Source: Arenicola marina (lineage: Eukaryota; Annelida; Polychaeta; Arenicolidae). Taken from it: 64,000 bases of DNA. Positions 1-12,900 of this stretch are shown one piece after another. The stretch's first letter is position 1. Each line of letters begins with the position of its first letter. Under the pieces are notes generated by a model. That model was not told the origin of the DNA. It ran no database searches and saw only the letters and a program-made list of their open reading frames with translations. Both the position numbers and the translations under genes were made by a program. The stretch is from contig OZ025264.1 in NCBI GenBank assembly GCA_964019135.1, positions 2,666,001-2,730,000 on the forward strand. Reading direction: 5' to 3'.

Positions 1-245
1 CATTTATGATGAAAAAGAGCGAATATTTTAAAACTTGCGAGGGGGGGGGGGGCTTTGAAAATGTGCGTTCATATAGCGGATTTTGGCGGTGAAAAAAGGG
101 GGGCTTTACCGCGGAACCCCGCAAACCCAGCAATGTATTAAATACCCCCCCCCCCTCCCCCGCCGCAGGGGCGGATCCAGAAAAGCTGGATAGAGGGGGC
201 CGGTTTCAGGGTCGGATCCAGATATGCTTGATAGGGGGGGCCGGT
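1..245 (+). repeat. Dispersed repeat family R1, copy 1
   Basis: The stretch with a 'ttttaaaacttgcga' block, G-rich tracts and a 'ggattttggcggtgaaaa' block recurs at about 27,710-27,990 in the same orientation and at about 37,150-37,440 in reverse. A 50-base unit containing 'ggcggatccaga' is repeated twice at about 163-240. No coding potential is seen. The family is defined only within this window and I cannot assign it to a known class. Confidence 0.6.
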
Positions 246-354
246 TTTGATTCTTATATGGTAAATGGTAGAAATTATATAAATTTCGGCCCTAAAAAGG
301 GGGGCCGGGGCAGTGAAAGCGGAAACAGTCTGACTACTAGAACAAAGCTGGATG

Positions 355-530
355 ATATTGATAGAAATGAGGATTGCACGATATTGTAATGTGGATTGAA
401 CGATATTGTAATGAGGATTGAACGATATTGTAATGAGGATTGAACGATATTTTAATGAGGATTGAACGATACTGTAATGAGGATTGAACGATATTGTAAT
501 GAGGATTGAACGATATTGTAATGATGAATA
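355..530. repeat. Tandem repeat, about 21 bp unit
   Basis: About eight copies of a unit reading 'gaacgatattgtaatgagg' lie head to tail with few changes. The array then decays into a looser 'aatgatgaataaatgata' pattern to about 610. The short period and low divergence suggest recent slippage. Confidence 0.9.
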
Positions 531-828
531 AATGATATATGATGCATAAATACTATAGCATTTATGAAGGAATGATGTAAAAATGATTAATGAATGATAT
601 GTGAATGATGAATATAGGTTTAGCGAGCTACTGTTACTGAGACCTACTGTTTGTTTTAGAGTATTTCTCAGAGAGAGCCGGAAAAGAACCGTTGTCTACG
701 ATTCTTTGTCAGGTTTATAGTTTTCGAGCGGTAGCTAAATCTAATTTTAATGTTTCCAAAGTTATCAAAATATCATCTCTTTACACATGACACCCCACTC
801 TACATGGGAAATGATAAATAGTGAGTTG

Positions 829-893
829 GAAATAAGCAACCAAACCACGCGCAATGGGAAATAAGCAACCAAACCACGCGCAATGGGAAATAA
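829..893. repeat. Tandem duplication, 29 bp unit
   Basis: A 29-base unit beginning 'gaaataagcaaccaaacc' occurs just over two times without change, starting at 829, 858 and (partial) 887. Confidence 0.9.
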
Positions 894-1254
894 ACTTCAT
901 ACCAGACTCCCAGGATGTTTTCTTCTCTTTCCTCGCGTTTTTAATATTGATTATTCATTTCTAGGAAAAAAAAGTGACCCTGACAGACGAAAACCAATAT
1001 CGTGTTTGCCTCTCTACGGAATGTGTTTATCGCCTGCCGCGTCCTGATGCAGCCTCCGTGCAGTCGACATATCTTCAAATGAACAGGCCAGAATGAATTA
1101 TGGGATGAACCGGCCAGAGTGAAAATTTATATATCGATTCAGCGTCAGCGATAATTGGGATTTAATTGAAATGAGGCTTCAACCTATTAATCACGTTCTA
1201 GTCGGTTAACCTCCGAGACTAAATGTCATCTCTTGGGGCGGTTGCTGTGGCACT

Positions 1255-1605
1255 TGTAGCCGGCTGATATGTGGTGTCCCCTCCCCGGCTAATAGGTGGT
1301 GCCCCCTCCCCGGCTAATAGGTGGTGTCCCCTCCCCGGCTAATAGGTGGTGCCCCCTTCCCGGCTAATATGCGGTGGCGCCCCCTGGGTGATATGTGGTG
1401 TCCCCTCCCCGGCTAATATGCGGTGGCGCTCCCTAGGTGATATGTTGTGGCGCCCCATGTGTGATATATGGTGGCGCCTCCAGCGTGATATGTGGTGGTA
1501 CCCTTGGGTGATATGTGGTGGTACCCTTGGGTGATATGTGGTGGTACCCTTGGGTGATATGTGGTGATACCCTTGGGTGATATGTGGTGGCGCCCCCCGG
1601 GTGAA
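1255..1605. repeat. Two adjoining G/T-rich tandem arrays
   Basis: The left half repeats a unit of 'ggctaataggtggtg' plus a C-rich tail. The right half repeats a related unit of 'gggtgatatgtggtgg' plus 'taccctt'. Transitional units in the middle show the two arrays share an origin. The open frames running through them on both strands are by-products of the repeat. Confidence 0.9.
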
Positions 1606-1704
1606 AAAGGGGATGGTCACGTGTCGTGCGTGTGGAAATGGCCCACCACGACGGACTGGTTTGAAAAACTGGACTTGAAACGCCAATCAAAACACCGGCC
1701 TAAA

Positions 1705-2215
1705 CAGTGGTTCCATGTGGTTCCACGTGGTTTTACGTTTTTACACTGGTTCTAAGTGGTGCCACGCGGGTCTATGTGGTTCCAAGTGGTTCCACGTGGT
1801 TCCATGTGGCTACATGTGCAACCACATGGTTCCATGTAGTTCGAAGTGGTTCCATATGGTTCCACTTGGTTCCATGTGATTCGACGTGATTCCATGTGGT
1901 TTGACGTGGTTCAATGTGGTTCCGTGTGGAACCATATGGTTCCATGTAGTTTGAAGTGGTTCATGTGGTTCCACGTGGTTCCATGTGGTTCCACGTGGTT
2001 CCATGTGGTTCAAAGGAGTGCCACGCGGGTCTATGTAATTCCACGTGGTTCCACAAGGTTACACGTGGTTCCATGTAGTTCGAAGTGTTTCCATGTGGTT
2101 CCACGTGGTTCCACGAGGTTCCACGTGGTTCCATGTAGTTCCAGCTGGCTCCAGTTGGTTCCATGTAATTCCAGCTGGTTCCATGTAATTCCAGCTGGCT
2201 CCAGTTTGTCCAGGT
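1705..2215. repeat. Degenerate 10 bp tandem array built on gtggttccac
   Basis: About fifty imperfect copies of a ten-base unit (gtggttccac, gtggttccat and variants) run for 0.5 kb. Because a ten-base unit cycles through all frames, several Val/Pro/Ser/Thr/Trp-rich frames stay open on both strands, and these are not genes. About eight units make an exact CACGTG palindrome. Confidence 0.9.
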
Positions 2216-2385
2216 CGAGGGCGCCGTTTAGAGTGAATATGTTTAAATCCTGACATTCTACGTGTCCTTGGTCACGCCCTAATCCCTGTTCTCGGACTCG
2301 TCATCGCTGAATTACGGAGCTCCCTAGCGGCGGAACTAAGCGTGATAGGCTAATATCGAAGGCGGATTCCACACTCAAGTCCACG

Positions 2386-2665
2386 TTTGCCCGCCTTTTG
2401 CAACCGGTCCCGACTCTCTAGTGTCGCTATTAAGCGAACGGCGGCCATCGCAACCCCGAAAGAGTGCCGGTCCATATCGCCGTTGACTCATAATGGGAGC
2501 GTCGCCAAGAGGGGTGCACCTCTTGCGAGCGCCCTGGCGGCCAAACTAAGCGTCCTAGAGCAATTCTATTGCCATTCACTAGTCAACCTTACATTTTTCT
2601 CTCCATTCATGCCAGATCTGGGCTCCCTAGCCCAAATATGAACCAAGTTATGGCCTTGCAAATTT
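2386..2665 (-). repeat. Dispersed repeat family R2, copy 1 (reverse)
   Basis: Read on the minus strand, this matches the blocks at 30,165-30,430 and 39,535-39,830: 'ggccataactnggtt', a 'cccagatntggcatga' block, 'attgcnctaggangcttagt' and a 'gcgacactagagagtcggga' block. A related right-hand part is also present at 18,180-18,420. Divergence between copies is substantial (rough impression 20-30%), so the family is old. The frame open across it is conserved by chance and not supported as a gene. Confidence 0.75.
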
Positions 2666-2849
2666 CAAAATGCCACTTGACCTACGTTGAATATGGGTCG
2701 GCCGATTACTCGAAAATCTTTCCAGCATCCGGAAAAATCTGAGCCAGTAATACGTCTTTGCCTCTGCCCGTGGAATACTCTCAAACGAACAGCCAATCTC
2801 TAGACCCAATATTAATGGAGTGGGAAAACCTGTTTCGTGACCTTGACCC

Positions 2850-3125
2850 CCTCAGATCCAGATTTTACATGCGAGATCCAGATTTGACATGCTAGACCCA
2901 GGTTGGACCCCTCGGATACAGATTTGACCCCTCAGATCCAGATTTAACCTCTCAGATCCGGATTGACCCCTCACAACCAAGTTTGACCCCTCAGATCCAG
3001 ATTTGACGTGTCAGATTCAGATGGACCCCTCAGATCCAAATTTGGCCCCTTCGTCCACATTTGACATCCCAGATCCAGATTGACTCCTCAGATCCAGATT
3101 GACCCTTAAGATCCCGGGGACACCC
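2850..3125. repeat. Tandem repeat, about 20 bp 'cccctcagatccagatttga' unit
   Basis: A dozen or so imperfect copies of a 20-base unit run head to tail. The same unit reappears at 63,705-63,810, near the other end of the window. Confidence 0.9.
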
Positions 3126-3359
3126 ATAGATGGACACCACCCAACGCCACACCGCTCTCTTCCCTCTCCGTCAATACACACACACACATTTGAGCAGTAC
3201 TCCACCCTAAAAGGCGGCACGGCTTATTGCTCACGATGAGTGGAGCTTACTGCTCAAATATGTAGCCTCATAGAGCGTCATGCTAAAGTTTTTTTTTAAA
3301 GTTAAAATAATTTATTTATTAATTAAAGTTGTTATTTAATTTCAATAATTTTTCGAAGC

Positions 3360-3740
3360 GCTAGCTCCAGAAATGGAAAAGTCGGTTTCGAACCCCCAAC
3401 TTCTCGGCGCTCTAGCATGTCTACGTTGCGCACCGCGGGTTCAAGCTAAGACCACTTTCCGTATGTGCTACATCACATCTGTCCATTAGCACAACTTTTG
3501 TGATCAAGTGTTTAATAGTTTTTCAGTTACAGCCAACCACTCGACATATGAGTGTGGTCAAAGTCGTGACCTTGACCTTTGACCTAGGTCGCTGGATTAA
3601 CGTAAACTTTGAGATATCATCTACGGTAAGACATGTTTCAAAGATGAGGCGCGTGGCTTATAGTTTTCGATGTATTTTGGATATAAGTCGTCGAAATCTG
3701 TTAAAAAACGTTACAAAAAGGGTCTATATTTGACGTCACA
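3360..3740 (-). repeat. Repeat family R3 with tRNA-like B box, copy 1
   Basis: On the minus strand the left part reads like a tRNA-derived head: an exact B-box match GGTTCGAAACC near 3,388-3,398, preceded by 'tagagcgcc' and 'gtgcgcaacgtag' blocks. The same module and its flanks recur at 52,490-52,900 and, in the opposite orientation, at 26,690-26,900. The rightward body contains 'gtcaaagtcgtgaccttgac'. I infer a SINE or a composite element that captured one. Confidence 0.6.
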
Positions 3741-3934
3741 GACAGCGCGCGCTCACCTCCAGAAACAACCATTAAGGGTACAACGCGTCAGCGGGTCCCT
3801 GTACTTTACTTTGGGCATCAAACTAGACTGGTACTGGAGCCACGGTGGTCCGCCGGGTGTCCCCGGCGGGGGCCTGGCGTAGTAAGGAGGGGCAGCGTGG
3901 TGGCCCTGTCCAGATTCCCGCGAAGTGGGGAGGG

Positions 3935-4215
3935 GCAGCGGAGTGACCCCGGCCGGGATCGAACGTAGTGGAGAAGGACCTCAGGGTCTGCGGAGTGACC
4001 CGGCCGGGATCGAACGTAGTGGAGAAGGACCGCAGGGTCGGCGGAGTGACCCGGCCGAGATCAAACGTAGTGGAGAAGGACCGCAGGGTCTGCGGAGTGG
4101 TGGAGAAGGACCGCAGGGTCTGCGGAGTGGCCCCGGCCTGGATCCAACGTAGTGGAGAAGGACCGCAGGGTCTGCGGAGTGGCCCCGGCCGGAATCCAAC
4201 GTAGTGGAGAAGGAC
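3935..4215. repeat. Tandem repeat, about 48 bp unit
   Basis: About six copies of a unit made of 'ggagtgacccggccgggatc', 'aacgtagtggagaaggacc' and 'gcagggtctgc' lie in tandem; one copy is internally shortened. The length is a multiple of three in most units, which keeps Gly/Arg/Pro-rich frames open on both strands; I do not treat these as genes. Confidence 0.9.
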
Positions 4216-5830
4216 CGCAATTCGTTTAATGTTCCTAACGTGAGGTTAGATGGTTGGTCAGTCAACACTCCAAAACTCGTTATCCAGTTCACAGCAGCAA
4301 AATACATTATTTGATCAAGGACGTCCCCTTTTCTTTTCTGGAGTTCATTGTCGAAACCACACATACTTTCCACAGGTGCATTCACCATAGAGGTAGAAAC
4401 CTCTCCCTATCTGCTGGCCTCTATTTACATGCACATACATGTAAGGCATCATAGTGACCCGCATAGTGTTCTTGCCCCGGGGGGGGGGGGGTGGGGGAAT
4501 TAATTATAAATAAGTTTATAAACAAACGCTTACTGCGCAGAACTGATACTAAATTAATTGACGAACCTCTTATGAAACCAACCCGAACATTCAGACTAAC
4601 CACTGCCCCAAGCCCATGAGATCCTACTGATTTACTAGACTAACCAAGAGCCCACACCAAAGACCTCCACCACCACCACCCCCCCCCCCCCCCCACCACC
4701 ACCACCCGGCGGCCAAATGAATCGCCGGCCAGATCGATTGGCGGCCACGCCGCACGTACACCATTTATCCAACGTATACAGGATACCTCTGAGAGGGGGA
4801 GGATCCGTCACCAACGCAGTGCCATATTGTGGTATTAGTTATAGCCCACAAAAAGCCGTTTGCCGCTCTGGACTTTGCAGGGATATGCCGTATGATAATA
4901 TATGACACTAAGTCACTTATTTATCAGTTTAAGGTACTCGCTCAGGCTATGTAGCACTTATGGCATATTAAATTTCATAATATTGTGACCGTACGTAATG
5001 AATAACCATGCAGGTGAAGATTAGTCCATATTGTGAACCGTATCTATTTTGCCAAAGACGTTTTGATATATAGTCCTACATTTAGATGGAATGATTGTGG
5101 AAGGCCTGCATTTCATTGTTGAACACAGACTAGAGAGTTTAATAACTAATCAATCATTAATTCATTTCACTCTCCCCCTAGGCGACCCCAAGGCGCCACC
5201 CATGGGGGCAGGTGGGTGAGGAGGGTAAACACCCGGTCGACCAAGCTCCCCGCAAGGTGGCAAGCTAGCTTTTACCGCTGCTGTCGGTCGGGGACAAATT
5301 TCAAGATTCTTGAAAAACAGGTCAAATCAGCTGTAACTTGTTGCAACATTATAATTTTCAAGAATAAATCATAACAATAACGAGTTGTGTGTATTTCATG
5401 CAGCAAAAAACATCTTGTACCCTTTCGAAGAAGTTATAATTGTGACAGAACTCTTTTTATTACCTGGTTTTATGTGTTATTAGCCTTAGGCTGGGTCCCA
5501 GCACTAATTTGTAGAAATGCGCGACGCATTTTTCCTATCAATTTGCGCAGCGCCGCCCTGGCGAGTGAGTGTGAAAATGCATTGAGGACGTAGGCGACAA
5601 CAGAGATATAGTGGAGCCCTAGCGGAGTGAGTCGAAGGCAGATAGAGCCGGTCGACGTCACAGAATGACCAGGCGCTGCGCCACTTCCATTGTGACGTCA
5701 CAACTGACGTCACGAAGCCAGTGCTGTGCAGCGTACAGTCTTTGTGAACGACGGGTGTCTTCCAGCGTGCGGTTAGATTGAAGCTGGGTCCCTGCTTAGG
5801 GCCCCACAGGGGCTTTTTCGACACGGCGAC
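4216..5830. other. No gene recognised; low-complexity and old repeat sequence
   Basis: This holds long G and C runs (about 4,475-4,495 and 4,675-4,705), a block at 4,520-4,560 also seen at 53,660-53,700 ('cagaactgata.taaattaatt'), and two TGACGTCA-type palindromes around 5,692-5,715. I see no exon with convincing splice sites or codon bias. Confidence 0.5.
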
Positions 5831-6045
5831 ACGGGGATTTTTAAAATCGACAACGCGACATTGGGGTTGTCTTAGAATCGACATGCGACATAAGACTTAG
5901 CGACACGCGACATGGAACTTTTCTTAAAATCGACACGCGACACATACTTTTTCTTAAAATCGACACGCGACATGGACCTTTTCTTAAAATCGACACGCGA
6001 CATGGACCTTTTCTTAAAATCGACACGCGACATGGCTACCCCCCC
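5825..6045. repeat. Tandem repeat, 30 bp 'cgacacgcgacatgg' unit
   Basis: Five to six copies of a 30-base unit containing 'cgacacgcgacatgg' and 'ttttcttaaaat' lie in tandem. A diverged single stretch of the same kind is found at 45,050-45,190, beyond the receptor gene. Confidence 0.9.
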
Positions 6046-6955
6046 TCAGGGGCATTCTGCTTGTGTGTGTCAAGAGATTGCTTGACGGTAGAAGGCGCCA
6101 CGTGTCTTTATGTTTCACTGTGTGTAACAATGCGTATCCGAAAGTGCTGTTTTTTGATGATTCTACCGGAATAAATACTTGATGTAGGTGTAACTTAATG
6201 AAACGGTCACAACTATTGATCAAAGCCAAAGGTTGGGCTTAGGGTGAAAGTCTATAATTCTATGTGTTATTCATATAATAGACATCTATGCAAATATAGT
6301 ACTGGTATATAAGTCATAATATGTGTGGACGGAGGCTGTTCATATATAAACCTGACGACAAAAAATCCGGCAGCGCCTTATTCCCCGCCAGATTAGCATA
6401 TATTGATATTAATGATGATATTAACCCGCCCTCTGTTTAGCAAACCTGGGACCACGTGCACAGGTCACGTGACTCGTGACGTAGGACGCTGCATGACCCG
6501 GGAATAACGGTCGCTGTCGTGGCCGGGTTGGCCGATCTCTCTGCCTGGTCCCAGTCTCTTTGTGTTGTTGTGTTTCAACTGTTATCCGGTAATACGACGG
6601 CTGATGAGCGGACATGTACATATGTACGAATGTTACATCTACAAAGGTATCAATATAAATTAATCTATATCCATATGACGAATGTTCAGCTTAAGAGAAA
6701 GTCCGATGTACATATTACTACAATTGGTGAGAGGGTGTGTTTGTTTTCGCACGAGTAATGGAATGTAGTGTGTTTGGGTTCGCCAATATAATAATTAATT
6801 AATATTAAAAGACTAATTGAAACCCACCTCCGGTTCGTATACAACAGCAATATTCTTTGCCGTGTCAAGTTGTTTCTCTGGCAGCGGCTCATCGCCATAC
6901 TGACATTACACGAGTTTTATTGTTCCATTGACAAGAGGTTTTATATGTCTCGATA
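6046..6955. other. No gene recognised
   Basis: AT-rich sequence between two tandem arrays. Short frames exist on both strands but show no recognisable domain, no codon bias and no paired splice sites. Confidence 0.5.
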
Positions 6956-6956
6956 T

Positions 6957-9900
6957 GAGGCTGGTGGTGATGTGTGAAGTCATTGTCATCTCAGGCTGGT
7001 GGTGATGTGTGAAGTCATTGTCATCCCAGGCTGGTGGTGATGTGTGAAGTCATTGCCATCTCAGGCTGGTGGTGATGTGTGAAGTCATTGACATCTCAGG
7101 CTGGTGGTGATGTGTGAAGTCATTGTCATCTCAGGCTGGTGGTGATGTGTGAAGTCATTGTCATTTCAGGCTGGTGGTGATGTGTAAAGTCATTGTCATC
7201 TCAGGCTGGTGGTAATGTGTGAACTCATTGTCATCTGAGGCTGGTGGTGATCTGTGAAGTCATTGTCATCTCAGGCTGGTGGTGATGTGTGAAGTCATTG
7301 TCATCTCAGGCTGGTGGTGATGTGTGAAGTCATTGACATCTCGGGCTGGTGGTGATGTGTAAAGTCATTATCATCTCAGGCTGGTGGTGATATGCGAAGT
7401 CATTGACAGCTCAGGCTGGTGGTGATGTGTGAAGTCATTGTCATTGCAGGCTGGTGGTGATGTGTCAAGTCATTGACATCACAGGCTGGTGGTGATGTGT
7501 GAAGTCATTGACATCTCAGGCTGGTGGTGATGTGTGAAGTCATTGTCATCTCAGGCTGGTGGTGATGTGTGAAATCATTGACATCTCAGGCTGGTGGTGA
7601 TGTGTGAAGTCATTGTCATCGCAGGCTGGTGGTGATGTGTGAAGTCATTGCCATCTCAGGCTGGTGGTGATGTGTGAAGTCATTGCCATCGCAGGCTGGT
7701 GGTGATGTGTGAAGTCATTGTCATCTCAGGCTGGTGGTGATGTGTAAAGTCATTGCCATCGCAGGCTGGTGGTGATGTGTAAAGTCATTGCCATCGCAGG
7801 CTGGTGGTGATGTGTAAAGTCATTGCCATCCCAGGCTGGTGGTGATGTGTAAAGTCATTGTCATCTCAGGCTGGTGGTGATGTGTGAAGTCATTGACATC
7901 TCAGGCTGGTGGTGATGTGTGAAGTCATTGACATCTCAGGCTGGTGGTGATGTGTGAAGTCATTGTCATCTCAGGCTGGTGGTGATGTGTGAAGTCATTG
8001 CCATCGCAGGCTGGTGGTGATGTGTGAAGTCATTGTCATCTCAGGCTGGTGGTGATGTGTAAAGTCAATGCCATCGCAGGCTGGTGGTGATGTGTAAAGT
8101 CATTGCCATCGCAGGCTGGTGGTGATGTGTAAAGTCATTGCCATCCCAGGCTGGTGGTGATGTGTAAAGTCATTGTAATCTCAGGCTGGTGGTGATGTGT
8201 GAAGTCATTGACCAGGCTGGTGGTGATGTGTAAAGTCATTGACCAGGCTGGTGGTGATGTGTGAAGTCATTGTCATCTCAGGCTGGTGGTGATGTGTGAA
8301 GTCATTGCCATCGCAGGCTGGTGGTGATGTGTGAAGTCATTGTCATCTCAGGCTGGTGGTGATGTGTAAAGTCATTGCCATCGCAGGCTGGTGGTGATGT
8401 GTAAAGTCATTGCCATCGCAGGCTGGTGGTGATGTGTAAAGTCATTGCCATCCCAGGCTGGTGGTGATGTGTAAAGTCATTGTCATCTCAGGCTGGTGGT
8501 GATGTGTGAAGTCATTGACCAGGCTGGTGGTGATGTGTAAAGTCATTGACCAGGCTGGTGGTGATGTGTAAAGTCATTGACCAGGCTGGTGGTGATGTGT
8601 GAAGTCATTGCCATCTCAGGCTGGTGGTGATGTGTGAAGTCATTGACCAGGCTGGTGGTGATGTGTGAAGTCATTGACATCTCAGGCTGGTGGTGATGTG
8701 TGAAGTCATTGACATCTCAGGCTGGTGGTGATGTGTGAAAGCATTGTCATCTCAGGCTTGTTGTGATGTGTGAAGTTATTGACATCTCAGGCTTGTGGTG
8801 ATGTGTGAAGTCATTGTCATCTGAGGCTGGTGGTGATGTGCGAAGTCATTGCCATCGCAGGCTGGTGGTGATGTGTGAAGTCATTGTCATCTCAGGCTGG
8901 TGGTGATGTGTGAAGTCATTGTCATCTGAGGCTGGTGGTGATGTGTGAAGTCATTGCCATCGCAGGCTGGTGGTGATGTGTGACGTCATTGCCATCTCAG
9001 GCTGGTGGTGATATGCGAAGTCATTGCCATCGCAGGCTGGTGGTGATGTGTAAAGTCATTGCCATCGCAGGCTGGTGGTGATGTGTAAAGTCATTGTCAT
9101 CTCAGGCTGGTGGTGATGTGTAAAGTCATTGCCATCCCAGGCTGGTGGTGATGTGTAAAGTCATTGTCATCTCAGGCTGGTGGTGATGTGTGAAGTCATT
9201 GACATCTCAGGCTGGTGGTGATGTGTGAAGTCATTGACATCTCAGGCTGGTGGTGATGTGTGAAGTCATTGACCAGGCTGGTGGTGATGTGTGAAGTCAT
9301 TGTCATCTCAGGCTGGTGGTGATGTGTGAAGTCATTGTCATCGCAGGCTGGTGGTGATGTGTGAAGTCATTGACATCTCAGGCTGGTGGTGATGTGTGAA
9401 GTCATTGACCAGGCTGGTGGTGATGTGTGAAGTCATTGCCATCTCAGGCTGATGGTGATGTGTGAAGTCATTTTCATCTCAGGCTGGTGGTGATGTGTGA
9501 AGTCATTGACATCTCAGGCTGGTGGTGATGTGTGAAGTCATTGACCAGGCTGGTGGTGATGTGTGAAGTCATTGCCATCTCAGGCTGATGGTGATGTGTG
9601 AAGTCATTGTCATCTCAGGCTGGTGGTGATGTGTGAAGTCATTGACATCACAGGCTGGTGGGGATGTGTGAAGTCATTGACCAGGCTGGTGGTGATGTGT
9701 GAAGTCATTGTCATCTCAGGCTGGTGGTGATGTGTGAAGTCATTGTCATCGCAGGCTGGTGGTGATGTGTGAAGTCATTGACATCTCAGGCTGGTGGTGA
9801 TGTGTGAAGTCATTGACCAGGCTGGTGGTGATGTGTGAAGTCATTGCCATCTCAGGCTGATGGTGATGTGTGAAGTCATTGTCATCTCAGGCTGGTGGTG

Positions 9901-12900
9901 ATGTGTGAAGTCATTGACATCTCAGGCTGGTGGTGATGTGTGAAGTCATTGACCAGGCTGGTGGTGATGTGTGAAGTCATTGCCATCGCAGGCTGATGGT
10001 GATGTGTGAAGTCATTGCCATCTCAGGCTGGCGGTGATATGGGAAGTCATTGTCATCTGAGGCTGGTTGTGATGTGTGAAGTCAGTGTCATCTGAGGCTG
10101 GTGGTGATGTTTGAAGTCATTGTCATCTCAGGCTTGTGGTGATGTGTGAAGTCATTGACCAGGCTGGTGGTGATGTATGAAGTCATTATCGTCTCAGGCT
10201 GGTGGTGATGTGTGAAGTCATTGACCAGGCTGGTGGTGATGTGTGAAGTCATTGCCATCTCAGGCTGGTGGTGATATGGGAATTCATTGTCATCTCAGGC
10301 TGGTTGTGATGTGTGAAGTCAGTGACATCTCGGGCTGGTGGTGATGTGTAAAGTCATTATCATCTCAGGCTGGTGGTGATATGCGAAGTCATTGACATCT
10401 CAGGCTGGTGGTGATGTGTGAAGTCATTGTCATTACAGGCTGGTGGTGATGTGTGAAGTCATTGACATCACAGGCTGGTGGTGATGTGTGAAGTCATTGA
10501 CATCTCAGGCTGGTGGTGATGTGTGAAATCATTGACATCTCAGGCTGGTGGTGATGTGTGAAGTCATTGTCATCGCAGGCTGGTGGTGATGTGTGAAGTC
10601 ATTGACATCTCAGGCTGGTGGTGATGTGTGAAGTCATTGACCAGGCTGGTGGTGATGTGTGAAGTCATTGCCATCTCAGGCTGATGGTGATGTGTGAAGT
10701 CATTGTCATCTCAGGCTGGTGGTGATGTGTGAAGTCATTGACATCTCAGGCTGGTGGTGATGTGTGAAGTCATTGACCAGGCTGGTGGTGATGTGTGAAG
10801 TCATTGCCATCTCAGGCTGATGGTGATGTGTGAAGTAATTGCCATCTCAGGCTGGCGGTGATATGGGAAGTCATTGTCATCTGAGGCTGGTTGTGATGTG
10901 TGAAGTCAGTGTCATCTGAGGCTGGTGGTGATGTTTGAAGTCATTGTCATCTCAGGCTTGTGGTGATGTGTGAAGTCATTGACCAGGCTGGTGGTGATGT
11001 ATGAAGTCATTATCGTCTCAGGCTGGTGGTGATGTGTGAAGTCATTGACCAGGCTGGTGGTGATGTGTGAAGTCATTGACATCTCGGGCTGGTGGTGATA
11101 TGGGAATTCATTGTCATCTCAGGCTGGTTGTGATGTGTGAAGTCAGTGACATCTCGGGCTGGTGGTGATGTGTAAAGTCATTATCATCTCAGGCTGGTGG
11201 TGATATGCGAAGTCATTGACATCTCAGGCTGGTGGTGATGTGTGAAGTCATTGTCATTACAGGCTGGTGGTGATGTGTGAAGTCATTGACATCACAGGCT
11301 GGTGGTGATGTGTGAAGTCATTGACATCTCAGGCTGGTGGTGATGTGTGAAGTCATTGTCATCTCAGGCTGGTGGTGATGTGTGAAATCATTGACATCTC
11401 AGGCTGGTGGTGATGTGTGAAGTCATTGTCATCGCAGGCTGGTGGTGATGTGTGAAGTCATTGCCATCTCAGGCTGGTGGTGATGTGTGAAGTCATTGCC
11501 ATCGCAGGCTGGTGGTGATGTGTGAAGTCATTGCCATCGCAGGCTGGTGGTGATGTGTGAAGTCATTGACCAGGCTGGCGGTGATGTGTGAAGTCATTGA
11601 CCAGGCTGGTGGTGATGTGTCAAGTCATTGTCATCTCAGGCTGGTGGTGATGTGTGAAGTCATTGTCATCTCAGGCTGGTGGTGATGTGTGAAGTCATTG
11701 ACATATCAGGCTGGTGGTTATGTGTGAAGTCATTGACCAGGCTGGTGGTGATGTGTGAAGTCATTGACATCTCAGGCTGGTGGTGATGTGTGAAGTCATT
11801 GACCAGGCTGGTGGTGATGTGTGAAGTCATTGCCATCTCAGGCTGATGGTGATGTGTGAAGTCATTGTCATCTCAGGCTGGTGGTGATGTGTGAAGTCAT
11901 TGACATCTCAGGCTGGTGGTGATGTGTGAAGTCATTGACCATCCTGGTGGTGATGTGTGAAGTCATTGCCATCTCAGGCTGATGGTGATGTGTGAAGTCA
12001 TTGCCATCTCAGGCTGGTGGTGATATGGGAAGTCATTGTCATCTGAGGCTGGTTGTGATGTGTGAAGTCAGTGTCATCTGAGGCTGGTGGTGATGTGTGA
12101 AGTCATTGTCATCTCAGGCTTGTGGTGATGTGTGAAGTCATTGACCAGGCTGGTGGTGATGTATGAAGTCATTATCGTCTCAGGCTGGTGGTGATGTGTG
12201 AAGTCATTGACCAGGCTGGTGGTGATGTGTGAAGTCATTGCCATCTCAGGCTGGCTGTGATGTGTGAAGTCATTGTCATCTCAGGCTGGTGGTGATGTGT
12301 GAAGTCATTGTCATCTCAGGCTGGTGGTGATGTGTGAACGCATTGCCATCTCAGGCTGGTGGTGATGCATGAAGTTATTGTCATCTCAGGCTGATGGTGA
12401 TGTGTGACATCATTGTCATCTTAAGCTGGTGGTGATGTGTGAAGTCATTGTCATCTCAGGTTGGTGGTGATGTGTGAAGTCATTGTCATCTCAGGCTGGT
12501 GGTGATGTGTGAAGTCATTGACCAGGCTGGTGGTGACGTGTGAAGTCATTGTCATCTCAGGCTGGTGGTGATGTGTGAAGTCATTGTCAACTCAGGGTGG
12601 TAGTGATGTGTGAAGTCATTGTCATCTCAGGCTTGTGGTGATGTGTGAAGTCATTGTCATCTCAGGCTGATGGTGATGTGTGAAGTCATTGTCATCTCAG
12701 GCTGGTGGTGATGTGTGAAGTCATTGTCATCTCAGGCTGGTGGTGATGTGTGAAGTCATTGACCAGGCTGGTGGTGATGTATGAAGTCATTATCGTCTCA
12801 GGCTGGTGGTGATGTGTGAAGTCATTGACCAGACTGGTGGTGATGTGTGAAGTCATTGTCATCTCAGGCTGGTGGTGATGTGTGAAGTCATTGCCATCTC

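Noticed and set aside
1339-2256. Several open frames of 60-135 codons on both strands
   Set aside because: They are translations of short tandem repeats (Val/Pro/Ser/Trp or Pro/His/Ile-rich) open in several frames at once.
3925-4388. Gly/Arg/Pro-rich open frames
   Set aside because: Produced by a 48 bp GC-rich tandem repeat; no domain and no favoured frame.
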